A stretch of DNA of 64,000 nt from Adiantum capillus-veneris. Lineage: Eukaryota > Streptophyta > Polypodiopsida > Polypodiales > Pteridaceae. The stretch lies in assembly GCA_014529385.2 (NCBI GenBank), contig CM043959.1, positions 52,891,253-52,955,252 on the forward strand. The letters run 5' to 3'. The notes beneath the pieces were generated by a model, which saw only the letters and a program-made list of their open reading frames with translations, was not told the origin of the DNA and made no database searches. The translations under genes were made by a program, and so were the position numbers. Positions 55,956 through 64,000 of the stretch are shown piece after piece. Each line of letters opens with the position of its first letter. Positions within the stretch are counted from its first letter, which is position 1.

Positions 55956-56979
55956 AGTAAATAGTCGCGATTATTTACTTTTGTCAAGTTTCTGCACTTT
56001 TTTGATAGGTTTGGTAAGTATACAACTTGTTAAAGCCCTTGGACAAGTTTCAACAAGCTTGGACAAAATTTGATCAAGGTTACCCACTGTTCCGTGTCCG
56101 CAGACTCTGATTTCGAGAAGGTGGCTTAAGTCTCACCTTTGTGGTCCAAATTTCGCCAAAATTGATTTGTGGGGTCTACTTGATGTGCTTGACCTTGTGG
56201 TCTACTCAAATTTGCAAAATCACCCAATTTTGAAGCAAAAGTAAATAATTGCGATCATTTACTCCAACTGTACAATTTTGCAAGTTTTTATCCCAACTTT
56301 GACACAGATCTGTCAAGAAGCTTAAGTTAAGGTCACTGGCCAATTTGCATCAAGTTTGGACAATTTTTGGTCAAATGGTTATCAATTATCGGTCCGCCGA
56401 CTAACTTTGCAATTCTAGTCACAATTTTCAATCCAGTGATTCAAATCTTACCAAATTTGTTTTGTGGGCTTATTACAACATGGTAAAGCTAGTGGTATGC
56501 CAACTTGGTCAAAAAAGTTCAAAAACAGAGCAGAAGTAAATAATCGCGATTATTTACTTTTGCCAAAATTTTGCAAGTTTTTGGTCAAATAAGCATGTAC
56601 ACATGTTTATCACATCAATAAGCCTATGGATCAATTTTTAACAAGCTTGGATAAATTTTTCCTCAATTCACACTCAAGATTCAGAAAGTCAGTACAAACT
56701 TTAGTTTTTACCCAGATTCTTACCAGTTTAGTGATCCAACCCTCTTGTGCCTTTACAAAAGCTGTTTGTACACATGCAATGAGTCAATGGTATGAATCTT
56801 GGCCAATTTAGAGCAAAAAGTTAATAATCGTGATTATTAATTTGAGGCTTGAAATGAGCACTTTTTTGCAATTTTCTCAAAGACAGTATTTTTATGATGT
56901 TTTTTAAGCCTATAAATCAAGTCAAAACTTAATTTGGCCTAAAATATCAAGAAAAAGTAAATAATCCGAGTTTTGGTCA
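55956..56979. promoter_or_regulatory. Cluster of five palindromes in the 5' leader of the outer element
   Basis: Half-site AGTAAATAATCG plus its reverse complement: 55956-55979 (one change), 56240-56263 (TTGCGA centre, one arm change), 56535-56558 (perfect), 56819-56842 (TCGTGA centre, variant arms) and 56956 on (only the left half). Starts are 284, 295, 284 and 137 bp apart. The sequence is unrelated to the inner palindrome, but the spacing and position (between PBS and gag) are the same. Centre changes are those expected from CpG decay. Confidence 0.9.
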
Positions 56980-57519
56980 ACTTCTTGAAATTTTTACCTC
57001 GAAGTGTCTTTGAACTTACCCACTGGTTCAAACAACTCTTAGGCTTACTGTCCATTCGGATTGAGTGAATTCAAGTCTTTTCAAGCTATTTCTAGCCATA
57101 GACTTGAAATTCTGCAACTTGACATAACAAATCACACTTGATTCCTTAGAGAGAGCAATGTTCTGAAATCCACCTGGGATCCTACTTACCCTACTCCTAG
57201 TTTCTCATGCAATGGGGTTGTGGAAAGTGTCCACAAACACTCGTTTTCTTGTGTTTTTTTTTGTTTTTCAGAGTCTTGATCTTAAGACTTGTCTTGTCTA
57301 CCAATCATTCCCCAAATCCTAATCTAAATCTACAATCCTATAGTCCTAAAGGTACTCAGCAAGTACGATTACTTCCAAACTACCTCTACATAGCAAAAGA
57401 CGACAATCTTAAGCTATGCGGTTTCTAAAAGAAAGTTTTGAACTCTAAGCGAACCTAGAGGAATTTAAAGGACAATTGCACAAGACGCTCATGTTTTTTC
57501 CTAGTTTAGGTCTCTTCGA

Positions 57520-57537
57520 ACCCTGGCAGTGGCGCCA
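57520..57537 (-). other. Primer-binding site of the outer element
   Basis: Minus strand TGGCGCCACTGCCAGGGT, two bases inside the right LTR. It is one base different from the inner element's PBS within the first 16 positions. Confidence 0.88.
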
Positions 57538-57539
57538 AA

Positions 57540-58457
57540 TGTGGGACGCATGTCTAACCTCACCAACCTATCTTATTGCAATATTAGCGAGAACCACAAT
57601 TAATTTGTCAAACCATGGGACGAAGCTGACTCGACTAGTGCATAGAGGCTACAAGAGGTTGTCAATCTCTTGGAAAACAACTAACAACTCGCATCTAACT
57701 CAAGCTACACTCAAGTGACTGAAATCACCAAATGTCAATCGCTCATCGGCAAGCAAATCACGTCCGTTACAGCATCAAATGACATCCAAACGTAAAGAAA
57801 CTTCTAGGACAAGTTTATAGGACCTAAGCACACATGCCTATGGCCTCAAATCCCACTTTAGGTCAAGTTCCAAAATCGCAATTATTAACAGCAGTGGATT
57901 TTTGACCTAGTCGTTTTTGACCCAGAATGCATCTAAATGCTTAGCAATGATGCTCCAATACCCCGCCTATGCTTAGTTTTCGTTTTAAAAATGTAAATTC
58001 CTATTTATGATGAAATTAGGCCGTGGGTCGGCGACGCCAAAAGCTACGAAATACTATGAATGGCTTACGTCAATGCGTAGAGCTCTTACTTGCGGTTGCA
58101 ATGCAACACACGCATTTGCAATGTGACAACCGGGGAGGGAGTAGGAAGCGTGAGAAGGAGAGAAGTGAGCACCGTTAGCTCACGCTGTGTATTTCTTATC
58201 CAAAACTTATAAAATACTTACAAAAATTGGCTTTTATATCTTAGCCAAGGTTTTTGAGTGGTCAAAAGTAATAATCTGGAGTTCTACCAAAGCTGGGAAT
58301 TGACTTGCTGATACAATCTGGAAGCTTGTAGCCTCGGCTCATTAATTATAAAGTTTACCAAGAAAATAGGAGTTACAATATTCCGATTTATCAAAATAAT
58401 AATTGTTTTCCAAGGAGAACTCCGAAAAATGGTGTCCACGTTAGCTTGCTGCTAATA
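57540..58457 (-). repeat. Right (5') LTR of the outer element
   Basis: 918 bp from TGTGGGACGC to GCTAATA (terminal CA has become TA). It has a 16-bp stretch (about 58,175-58,190) not present in the left copy. Half-palindrome AATCGCAATTATTAA at about 57,875, offset 335 from the LTR edge, the same as in the left LTR. Minus-strand TATA box at 58231-58238. Confidence 0.92.
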
Positions 58458-58462
58458 GCTAC
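58458..58462 (+). repeat. Target-site duplication of the outer element, right copy
   Basis: GCTAC, identical to 18866-18870. Confidence 0.9.
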
Positions 58463-59350
58463 ATTCATAATTGAAGAGCAAGGATAAGATCAAAGGCTCT
58501 TCAAAACGTCCTAGGACAGAAGAGGATGTACCTCCTCCTTCAGGTGCTAAGCCCTTAGCTATACACTTGTATGATGCTACGTGTCCTCCTGTCCTACACT
58601 TACTTGGGGAGCATTCTATCTTTCACTTGCAACAAGCACCTCAATTAGGTGAGGGACATTTTGCAAATGTGAAACAAGTTTCAATGGCCAATCCTCTCTT
58701 CAAAGATTGTCTATGCGGCAAAGATCTACAAGGACCGGGTAGGAAGCAAGCCGACATTACAATTTGTGCTAGAGGAGGCAACTGGTACAATTGTTCAACA
58801 TTGTAGCATGATATTGCCCCGTGCTCTTGTTTGTTATAGCAAAAGGACTATGTTGATCTTCAAGCTTTGGAATGGAGGTCACCTTGAGCAGTGGATTCAG
58901 GCATGTCATCATGATGGAAGCAAGCCTGCAATCAGAGAGTTTCAACACACATCTGGAACTGTACACCAGTTCATAGCCAACATTTTGCCAATCTGCAATG
59001 CTTTTCTAGAGACGATGAAATTCATGCATAGTCACGACTTCATTCACAATGACTTACACACTAGAAATATTCTACTACATTTTGGCGAGCGAGGAGTGTA
59101 TGCCGGCATTGCGGACTGGGGAAAAAGTACACCTAGAAACACTTTGGCAACATTTCCCAAGCTGCTAAATCTCACCCCTCAAACTAGAGCTCAATTTGAG
59201 TGAGATTATCTATGGACTACTCCTGAAAATATCAGCACCAATCCTCCTCCTTTCACCAAAGCATCTGATATATATAGTCTCTCATTTATTCTTCAATGCT
59301 TGATTGCGTGTATTCCAAAGCCATTTGAGGTTCTCGAGCGCAAATTTTTG
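58463..59350 (+). pseudogene. Host kinase-like gene, kinase domain part
   Basis: In phase with 18,531-18,870 once the insertion is removed. A basic start (SSKRPRTEEDVPPP) leads to the glycine loop LGEGHFANVKQV (58,645-58,680). A two-base loss near 58,705 shifts the frame; the next frame has AAKIYKD (the ATP-binding Lys), EEATGTIV, the catalytic loop HNDLHTRN (His-Asn-Asp for His-Arg-Asp, with Asp and Asn kept, about 59,045) and IADWGKS (Asp-Trp-Gly for Asp-Phe-Gly). A stop at 59201-59203 is followed by DYLWTTPEN (APE motif) and ASDIYSLSFIL. A full kinase fold is visible but the gene is dead. Natural substrate unknown. Confidence 0.78.
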
Positions 59351-59709
59351 TGAACTGTAAATAAACATCTTGCTAGTTGGACAATTCTCCAAACCCTTAG
59401 ATAGACCTAAAATATGGGATTTAAGCCTTTGTTTGAAAGGAGCCCATAATGTTGGCTATCATATTGTAACCGAATCTGGCTTGAGGCTTGTTGATGGTTA
59501 GAATAGTAACAAACTTTTTTGTCATTAATGATGTGCAATCTGTGGTGATATTTCAAACTACATCTTTAATCGTATTTTCAGTTTCGTCTTTAAAGTTCTT
59601 CAAGTTAAGGTTTTAAAGTATTTCAAATTGGATCACTGAAATCCTCTAAATCATCTCTCTTCTAAGTGCTAAGACCTGTCTCATTAAATTTTATTATTTT
59701 GCATTTCAG
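59351..59709 (+). other. Probable intron of the host gene
   Basis: T-rich sequence ending TTATTTTGCATTTCAG at 59709, a good plant 3' splice site, just before GTATGGAAG. The donor is not certain. No coding pattern inside. Confidence 0.5.
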
Positions 59710-60345
59710 GTATGGAAGATATTGCTCCCGACCAAAATGCACCACAGCCTAATGATCCTTTGCTTAATCCATGCATTGGCTCAACAAATTTACAAAGAGG
59801 AAGAGATTTGGGTGGCTCAAGGAGATCTCGATGCTTTGGCTACGTCCTAAGAAGACGAATCAAAACTTCAAGGGGAGCCACTGAATTAGAGGCAATGAAG
59901 ACAGCTATTCCCAAATCACTTTGTGCGCAATACATTATTTTGAGTCAATGGAAATGCTAAGGCTTTTGCTCTCTTGAAGGTTTCAGATTTACAACACACT
60001 ATCCTCGCCAAGAAATATCCTTTCAAGATTTATCAAACTGTGCAAATCGCCACCAAATAATGATCAAGTGGCAATTTACTTTGTGCAACGATGCTATTGT
60101 TATTATGTATTGTGGCTCAAAGTAGATTGGAGTAATCATCCCACTACAGGAGGCGTTGGCAAAGGACGCCCAGCCGAGAACATTCATGCACGGAAAGCCA
60201 ATCAAGAAGATCCTCCTTCCAAGAGATTACACATATTTGCCCGAAGAAATCGTAGTCATTGAGCAGCTTGCAACCCAAGGCATGGATTTGACAAGTCAAG
60301 GAGAGTCCCCAGCCATGTTGCATGCTTGTATAGCATAGCTAGAAA
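59710..60345 (+). pseudogene. Host kinase-like gene, 3' exon region
   Basis: After the splice site a 82-codon frame opens at 59712 (EDIAPDQNAPQPNDPLLNPC). Later stretches in other frames look coding (ALLKVSDLQHTILAKKYPFK; TFMHGKPIKKILLPRDYTYL, then EEIVVIEQLATQGMDLTSQG up to 60,335). Frame changes near 59,940 and 60,150 and a stop at 60,336 suggest a decayed C-terminal region. No domain recognised. Its link with the kinase part rests on order and the splice site. Confidence 0.45.
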
Positions 60346-60621
60346 GAAAGTTGGCATGATATTGCGGGTCCGAGTGATTCATTTGGCAATTCAAAATTTC
60401 GTGTATCTAATCTCTTTGGAGAACAAGCCCATGATTTAAATTAAATCTCCCAAACAATACTAAGCTCTTTTCGTATCTTAAATCTCAAGATTTGTAATTA
60501 AAACCTCTTTTTGGTATGTAAATCTCTATTTGTTGGAACAAATGGACGTGACAAATGTTGTTGCAATTGTGTAAGTTTTGTTCGCTCTTCTTCCCTCCTT
60601 TTGACAATGATCGAGAGCAGA

Positions 60622-60647
60622 TGGAGAGAAAGAGAGACAATGAGAGA

Positions 60648-60695
<48 letters not shown>
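60622..60695 (+). repeat. (GA)n microsatellite
   Basis: Imperfect at the start (GGAGAGAAAGAGAGACAATG), then pure GA to 60,694. Open frames of Ser-Leu or Arg-Glu repeats here are artefacts. Confidence 0.95.
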
Positions 60696-60697
<2 letters not shown>

Positions 60698-60779
60698 AGT
60701 TATGGAATGTAAAGCTAAACTCCACATAACTTTTGCATTGCAAAACTAATTGAGAATTAGTACAAACTTTACAGCTCAT

Positions 60780-61067
60780 GGGTGAAAGCATGTTAACCTG
60801 TCGCGCTTTTTGTGCTAGTTAGCAGTTTCAAGTTAGCACATCTTCGAAAAGTTGGGCGTCCAGTAAATTTTTTACAAATAATATCAAAATTTATCGGAGG
60901 TTGTACATTTGGATTCCTTATTTCAAGTGCTTTCTATTGATGTATCATATGTCATAGATCTTGGAGATGTAGCTCAAGTTATTGTACTAGTTAGCATATG
61001 TCAAAATTGTGCTAGTTAGCACTATCCGGGACATGAAAAATCATGACAGGTTAACATGCTTTCACCC
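60780..61067. mobile_element. MITE, 288 bp, with 23-bp perfect terminal inverted repeats
   Basis: Left end GGGTGAAAGCATGTTAACCT (60780 on, 23 bp through GTC) and right end its exact reverse complement (61045-61067). A TCAT duplication flanks it (60776-60779, 61068-61071). The inside has no coding capacity and holds three copies of a word like CTAGTTAGCA. It sits at the 3' end of the hAT transposase frame, which reads on into it. The superfamily is unclear: a 4-bp duplication is not typical of hAT (8) or Mutator (9). Confidence 0.9.
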
Positions 61068-63172
61068 TCATATGTCCCCTCCATCACAAGCACCATGTCA
61101 TCAATTTCTTCGACATCTAAACATTCCAGATCAATATCTTCTAGGTTCCATTTCATTTCATCATCAAAGTTGAGCTCATTTGCAATTGCTTCGTGTGTTT
61201 TAAAGATCCCGAAACTTTCTTATGTGGCACGCTTGGCTAACTTTGTTGGCTTATGCATAAGTCGCATGTTACAAAAGACATACACCAAGTCCGCAGCTCA
61301 TTTAGGACTTAATCGATTTCGTGTTTTAGTATGCACGAAAGCAAACGAAGACCAATTTCTTTCACAGCTACCACTTGAGGTGGAAATAGACAATACTCTC
61401 ATAGCCACATATTAAAGTTCCACTTTTTCTCCACCGTACTCTTTCCACCAAACTGGTGCACTCATCATCTTGATAGCATCTATATGCCAAGGATCCCCAA
61501 ACATTCCTTCTCTACTAGTATATGCCATCTTCTCTGTGTATGCCACCTGTCCATCCATGTTGTCTAATAGTTGAGCACACACTTTCTTGAAATCACTGAT
61601 CACTTCATTGTTTGAAGATTGCTCGTGCATCTGGAACTTGGGATCCAAGACAAAACCTGGTCCATGTAAAGGAGTATGAAATTGTGTCCATTTTCTTTTA
61701 ACAAATGACATCAACATGGATTTCTCTTTTCCTGCATAAGATGTACAGTTTTTTTAACTTGCGAGTGGCTTCATGCATGTACCACTAAACCCGTCCAAAG
61801 ATAGAGGCTTCTTTGTCCACTAATTGTATCAGATGAGTGAAGGGTTCTGTGACAGTAACAATTTTGTCTATATTTCTCCAAAAAATAGGAGAGTTTACAA
61901 GCTGATAGCATTTGGAAGCAGCAGGTTCATACTTGGGATATTTATCAAGCCAAATGTCCCATCTTTTATTTGCCACTATTTCAACAAGGGCTACTTTTAC
62001 CTGCTGCATTGTAGAGAGAACGTAATATGCTGTTGCAAAACGTGTCACACAAAAAATCTGTAAATTTTTGGTTGGGGACTTTGTTCTAAACAAAGTGTAA
62101 GAAAATGAATGCTCTCTTATAAACTTCACCTAGTGGTTTGCATCTAGAAGAGTTTTCTTAATAGAAGGAACTTTTTCAAAGTCCTTTAAGAGAAAATTCA
62201 AAGTGTGAGCAGCACATGGAACCCATGTAATCTCTGGATACTTTGCTTCAATTGCTTTTCCAACTTCTTTATTTTTAGATGCATTATCTGTGACAATGGT
62301 AGTCACATTTTTAGGTCTCCCTGCTCTTCTGATCGAGCACTCATATACACCAGCAGGATATCCACTAGTTTTCTCTTTTAGGGATGTATCGATCGCTTCA
62401 AGAAAGATGGAACCTCTTGGACAAATCAACATCACATTAATCAATGGTTTCTTCTGACAATTTGTCCAACCATCTAGAGCAATTGTGCATCCATACGCCG
62501 GCACATAATCAGCGCTTTAAAATATTCTCTGATGTAGTTTTCACTTTATCTAAATATTCTATACACATCTTATTATAATCAGGACAAAACCCTTCTTCGT
62601 TGTGCTCATTAAAGCATCTTTGAAGATAGGATTTTGAATGACATTAAAAGGAATTCCACATGCAATAAATGCTTGCATCCACTTAATATGGAGTTCAAGC
62701 AGCCATTGTTTCCCAACTGCCTGTTGCAAAGTAGGATCACTTCGTGCAAGTTCTCCTCCAGTCCATGCTTCACTTTGGCTTATGTTAGCAGAGCTTCCCA
62801 TAGGATTAGAGCTACAATCCCCAACAAAGGATGAATGACACCCTCCTTGACCTGAAGCAGGGGTGGAGTGAGGGTTTTGATCATTCTTGAGTGTCATCTT
62901 GATGTCCCTAGCCATAGATGGAGCCATCATTTGGGACCTCCTTTTTTTTTGCCCTCAAGATGTGCCCTCTTTGCCCTGAACGCCCACTCGGGAAATTTTT
63001 CTTCAATACCTCTTGGGGGGTATTTGCAAGCTAAAATGTTTCCAAGAATTTTGAACACATGTTCTTTTATCCTGTGAGCATTTCCGCTAAAATTATGGCC
63101 ACAAGTCTTACACCTCAACTTTGATGTAGTCTTTCCATCATCTACGTAGTTCCACTTGTATACTTTCACCAT
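61022..63172 (-). pseudogene. hAT-family transposase, broken
   Basis: N-terminal BED-type zinc finger: LRCKTCGHNFSG with HRIKEH (63,060-63,115). Then the DUF659-type core: YGCTIALDGWTNCQKKPLIN, CPRGSIFLEAIDTS, VTTIVTDNASKNK and ITWVPCAAHTLNFLL (62,190-62,500), which holds catalytic Asp residues. RFATAYYVLSTM and RWDIWLDKYPKYEPAA follow. The C-terminal dimerisation region reads PVWWKEYGGEKVEL, VAMRVLSISTSSGSCERNWS and DLVYVFCNMRLM (61,260-61,460). Frameshifts near 62,930 and 61,750 and stops at 62,559, 62,130, 61,785 and 61,412 break it. Terminal repeats of the hAT itself are not located. Confidence 0.9.
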
Positions 63173-63310
63173 CTTCTTAAGTTTTGCAAACTCAAACAGA
63201 ACTAATTATTAAATACACATCTAAAATCGAACTCTAAATCCATTTACATTACTTTATTTGTCAATGTTTTCAACCTCTTTAAATTATAAATACCAAAATT
63301 AATTTTTTTC

Positions 63311-63850
63311 AAGTGTGAGCTTTCACTTTACACATGAATCATGATAAATAAATCACTTAATCTATCTCAATAACTTCCACGTGTGAGTAGCCTCTATACA
63401 AAGCAAGATATCTTTAAAAAACCTTCTAAATTACCTCCAAGTGTGAGTGTAACTCTACACATGGCAAGCAATCAAAATTCACTACTTCTCTAAATCTCTT
63501 CTAGGTGTGAGAATACCTCTACACAAAGAGAGAGATTATGATTTAATCTACCTAAATTGTTTGTAGTGTGAGTATTGCTCTACACATGACAACAATCATT
63601 AGATAAATCTAATTTAAGTTACTTCTAGGTGTGAACATAGTTCAACACTCAACAAGTATCTCTTAATTTTAACTATCCAAATAAAGCTACTTTTAAGTGT
63701 GAACATAGTTCAAAACAAAGCAAATAACTGCTAACTTTAACTATCTTAAATCACCTCCAAGTGTGGATCTCCTCTACACAAGGCAAGTAATCATTAACTA
63801 TCTTACTTAATTTACCTCCCATTGTAAGATATACTTCACACAGAGCATAT
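63311..63850 (+). repeat. Tandem array of about 63-bp units, each with a potential hairpin
   Basis: The block AAGTGTGAG, a few bases, then CTCTACACA recurs at about 63,313, 63,381, 63,441, 63,505, 63,566, 63,629, 63,697, 63,761 and 63,822 (spacing 60-68). GTGT and ACAC can pair, so each unit can form a short stem. Units are diverged elsewhere (AT-rich, with TTAACTATC or CAATCATTA). Lies upstream of the hAT transposase start on that gene's strand. Confidence 0.88.
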
Positions 63851-64000
63851 AACTCAAAACTCCAAAGCCTTTTTTTGAAATTATCCAAAGTTGTAAATTT
63901 TTACTAAAAAACATATATGACTAAATTATTGTGTTTATACAATTGATTGTGTTAATCTCTTTGGAGGTAAGCACCCATTATGCAAGTGCATATTTTGTTT

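Noticed and set aside
61056-61415. 119-codon plus-strand frame
   Set aside because: It is antisense to the hAT C-terminal region, whose motifs (SSGSCERNWS, VAMRVLS) are on the minus strand.

Overview
The window is nuclear DNA of a land plant with a large, retrotransposon-filled genome. It contains plant-type Ty1/copia, Ty3/gypsy, Helitron, hAT and LINE remnants, TATA boxes, one intron-like 3' splice site, long GA/CT microsatellites, and no bacterial gene organisation. A fern or another large-genome lineage outside the flowering plants is my suspicion, based on the look of the gypsy integrase and of the Helitron and kinase-like proteins; the sequence alone does not prove it. I see no rRNA, tRNA or CRISPR, and no gene that is clearly intact and cellular. 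The only cellular-looking gene is a disrupted kinase-like pseudogene.

Layout. 1-5.1 kb: decayed Ty3/gypsy element on + (protease, RT, RNase H, integrase, chromodomain-like tail, 29-G polypurine tract), running in from outside the window. 5.1-9.4 kb: Ty1/copia element on + with 5' LTR, TATA box, primer-binding site and broken gag-pol, and no 3' LTR. 9.4-17.3 kb: mostly non-coding, with an unrecognised minus-strand pseudogene, a LINE fragment, several short tandem repeats and a gypsy integrase fragment. 17.3-18.35 kb: a ~62-bp satellite. 18.53-60.35 kb: a kinase-like host gene split by one 39.6-kb insertion. 60.6-64 kb: GA tract, a 288-bp MITE, a hAT transposase and a hairpin-bearing ~63-bp tandem array.

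The 39.6-kb insertion is a set of nested elements, all in minus orientation. The outer Ty3/gypsy element (18,871-58,457) has LTRs of 901/918 bp, the 5-bp target duplication GCTAC, a PBS and a PPT. Within its 3' non-coding part sits a broken Helitron (about 24.2-27.56 and 43.98-44.45 kb). The Helitron holds an inner Ty3/gypsy element (27,558-43,980) with LTRs of 930/958 bp. By eye the outer LTRs differ at 5-6 % of sites and the inner LTRs at about 1 %, which fits the nesting order.

Outer and inner elements are relatives with an unusual architecture: LTR - leader - gag with a long N-terminal extension - ORF2 (an early retropepsin in the inner copy) - RT/RNase H/integrase - a second retropepsin after integrase - a tail with repeated Trp-Ile/Val-Pro-Lys motifs - a long non-coding region - an accessory coiled-coil protein - PPT - LTR. 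The inner copy lacks RT, RNase H and the N-terminal half of integrase through an in-frame deletion, so it cannot be autonomous, yet its 929-codon gag is open. In the outer copy the pol block has been moved and inverted into the middle of a gag zinc knuckle.

The most striking signal is a set of 24-bp palindromes. The inner element carries one sequence (centre ACGCGT) nine times; the outer carries a different one (centre TCGCGA) six times. In both they lie only in the leader before gag and just before the accessory gene, mostly about 285 bp apart with occasional steps of about 130 bp. A half-palindrome of each family lies at the same offset (about 340 bp) inside the matching LTR. This looks like an element-specific cis-acting system (operator, or RNA dimerisation/packaging signal) that changed in sequence but kept its geometry.
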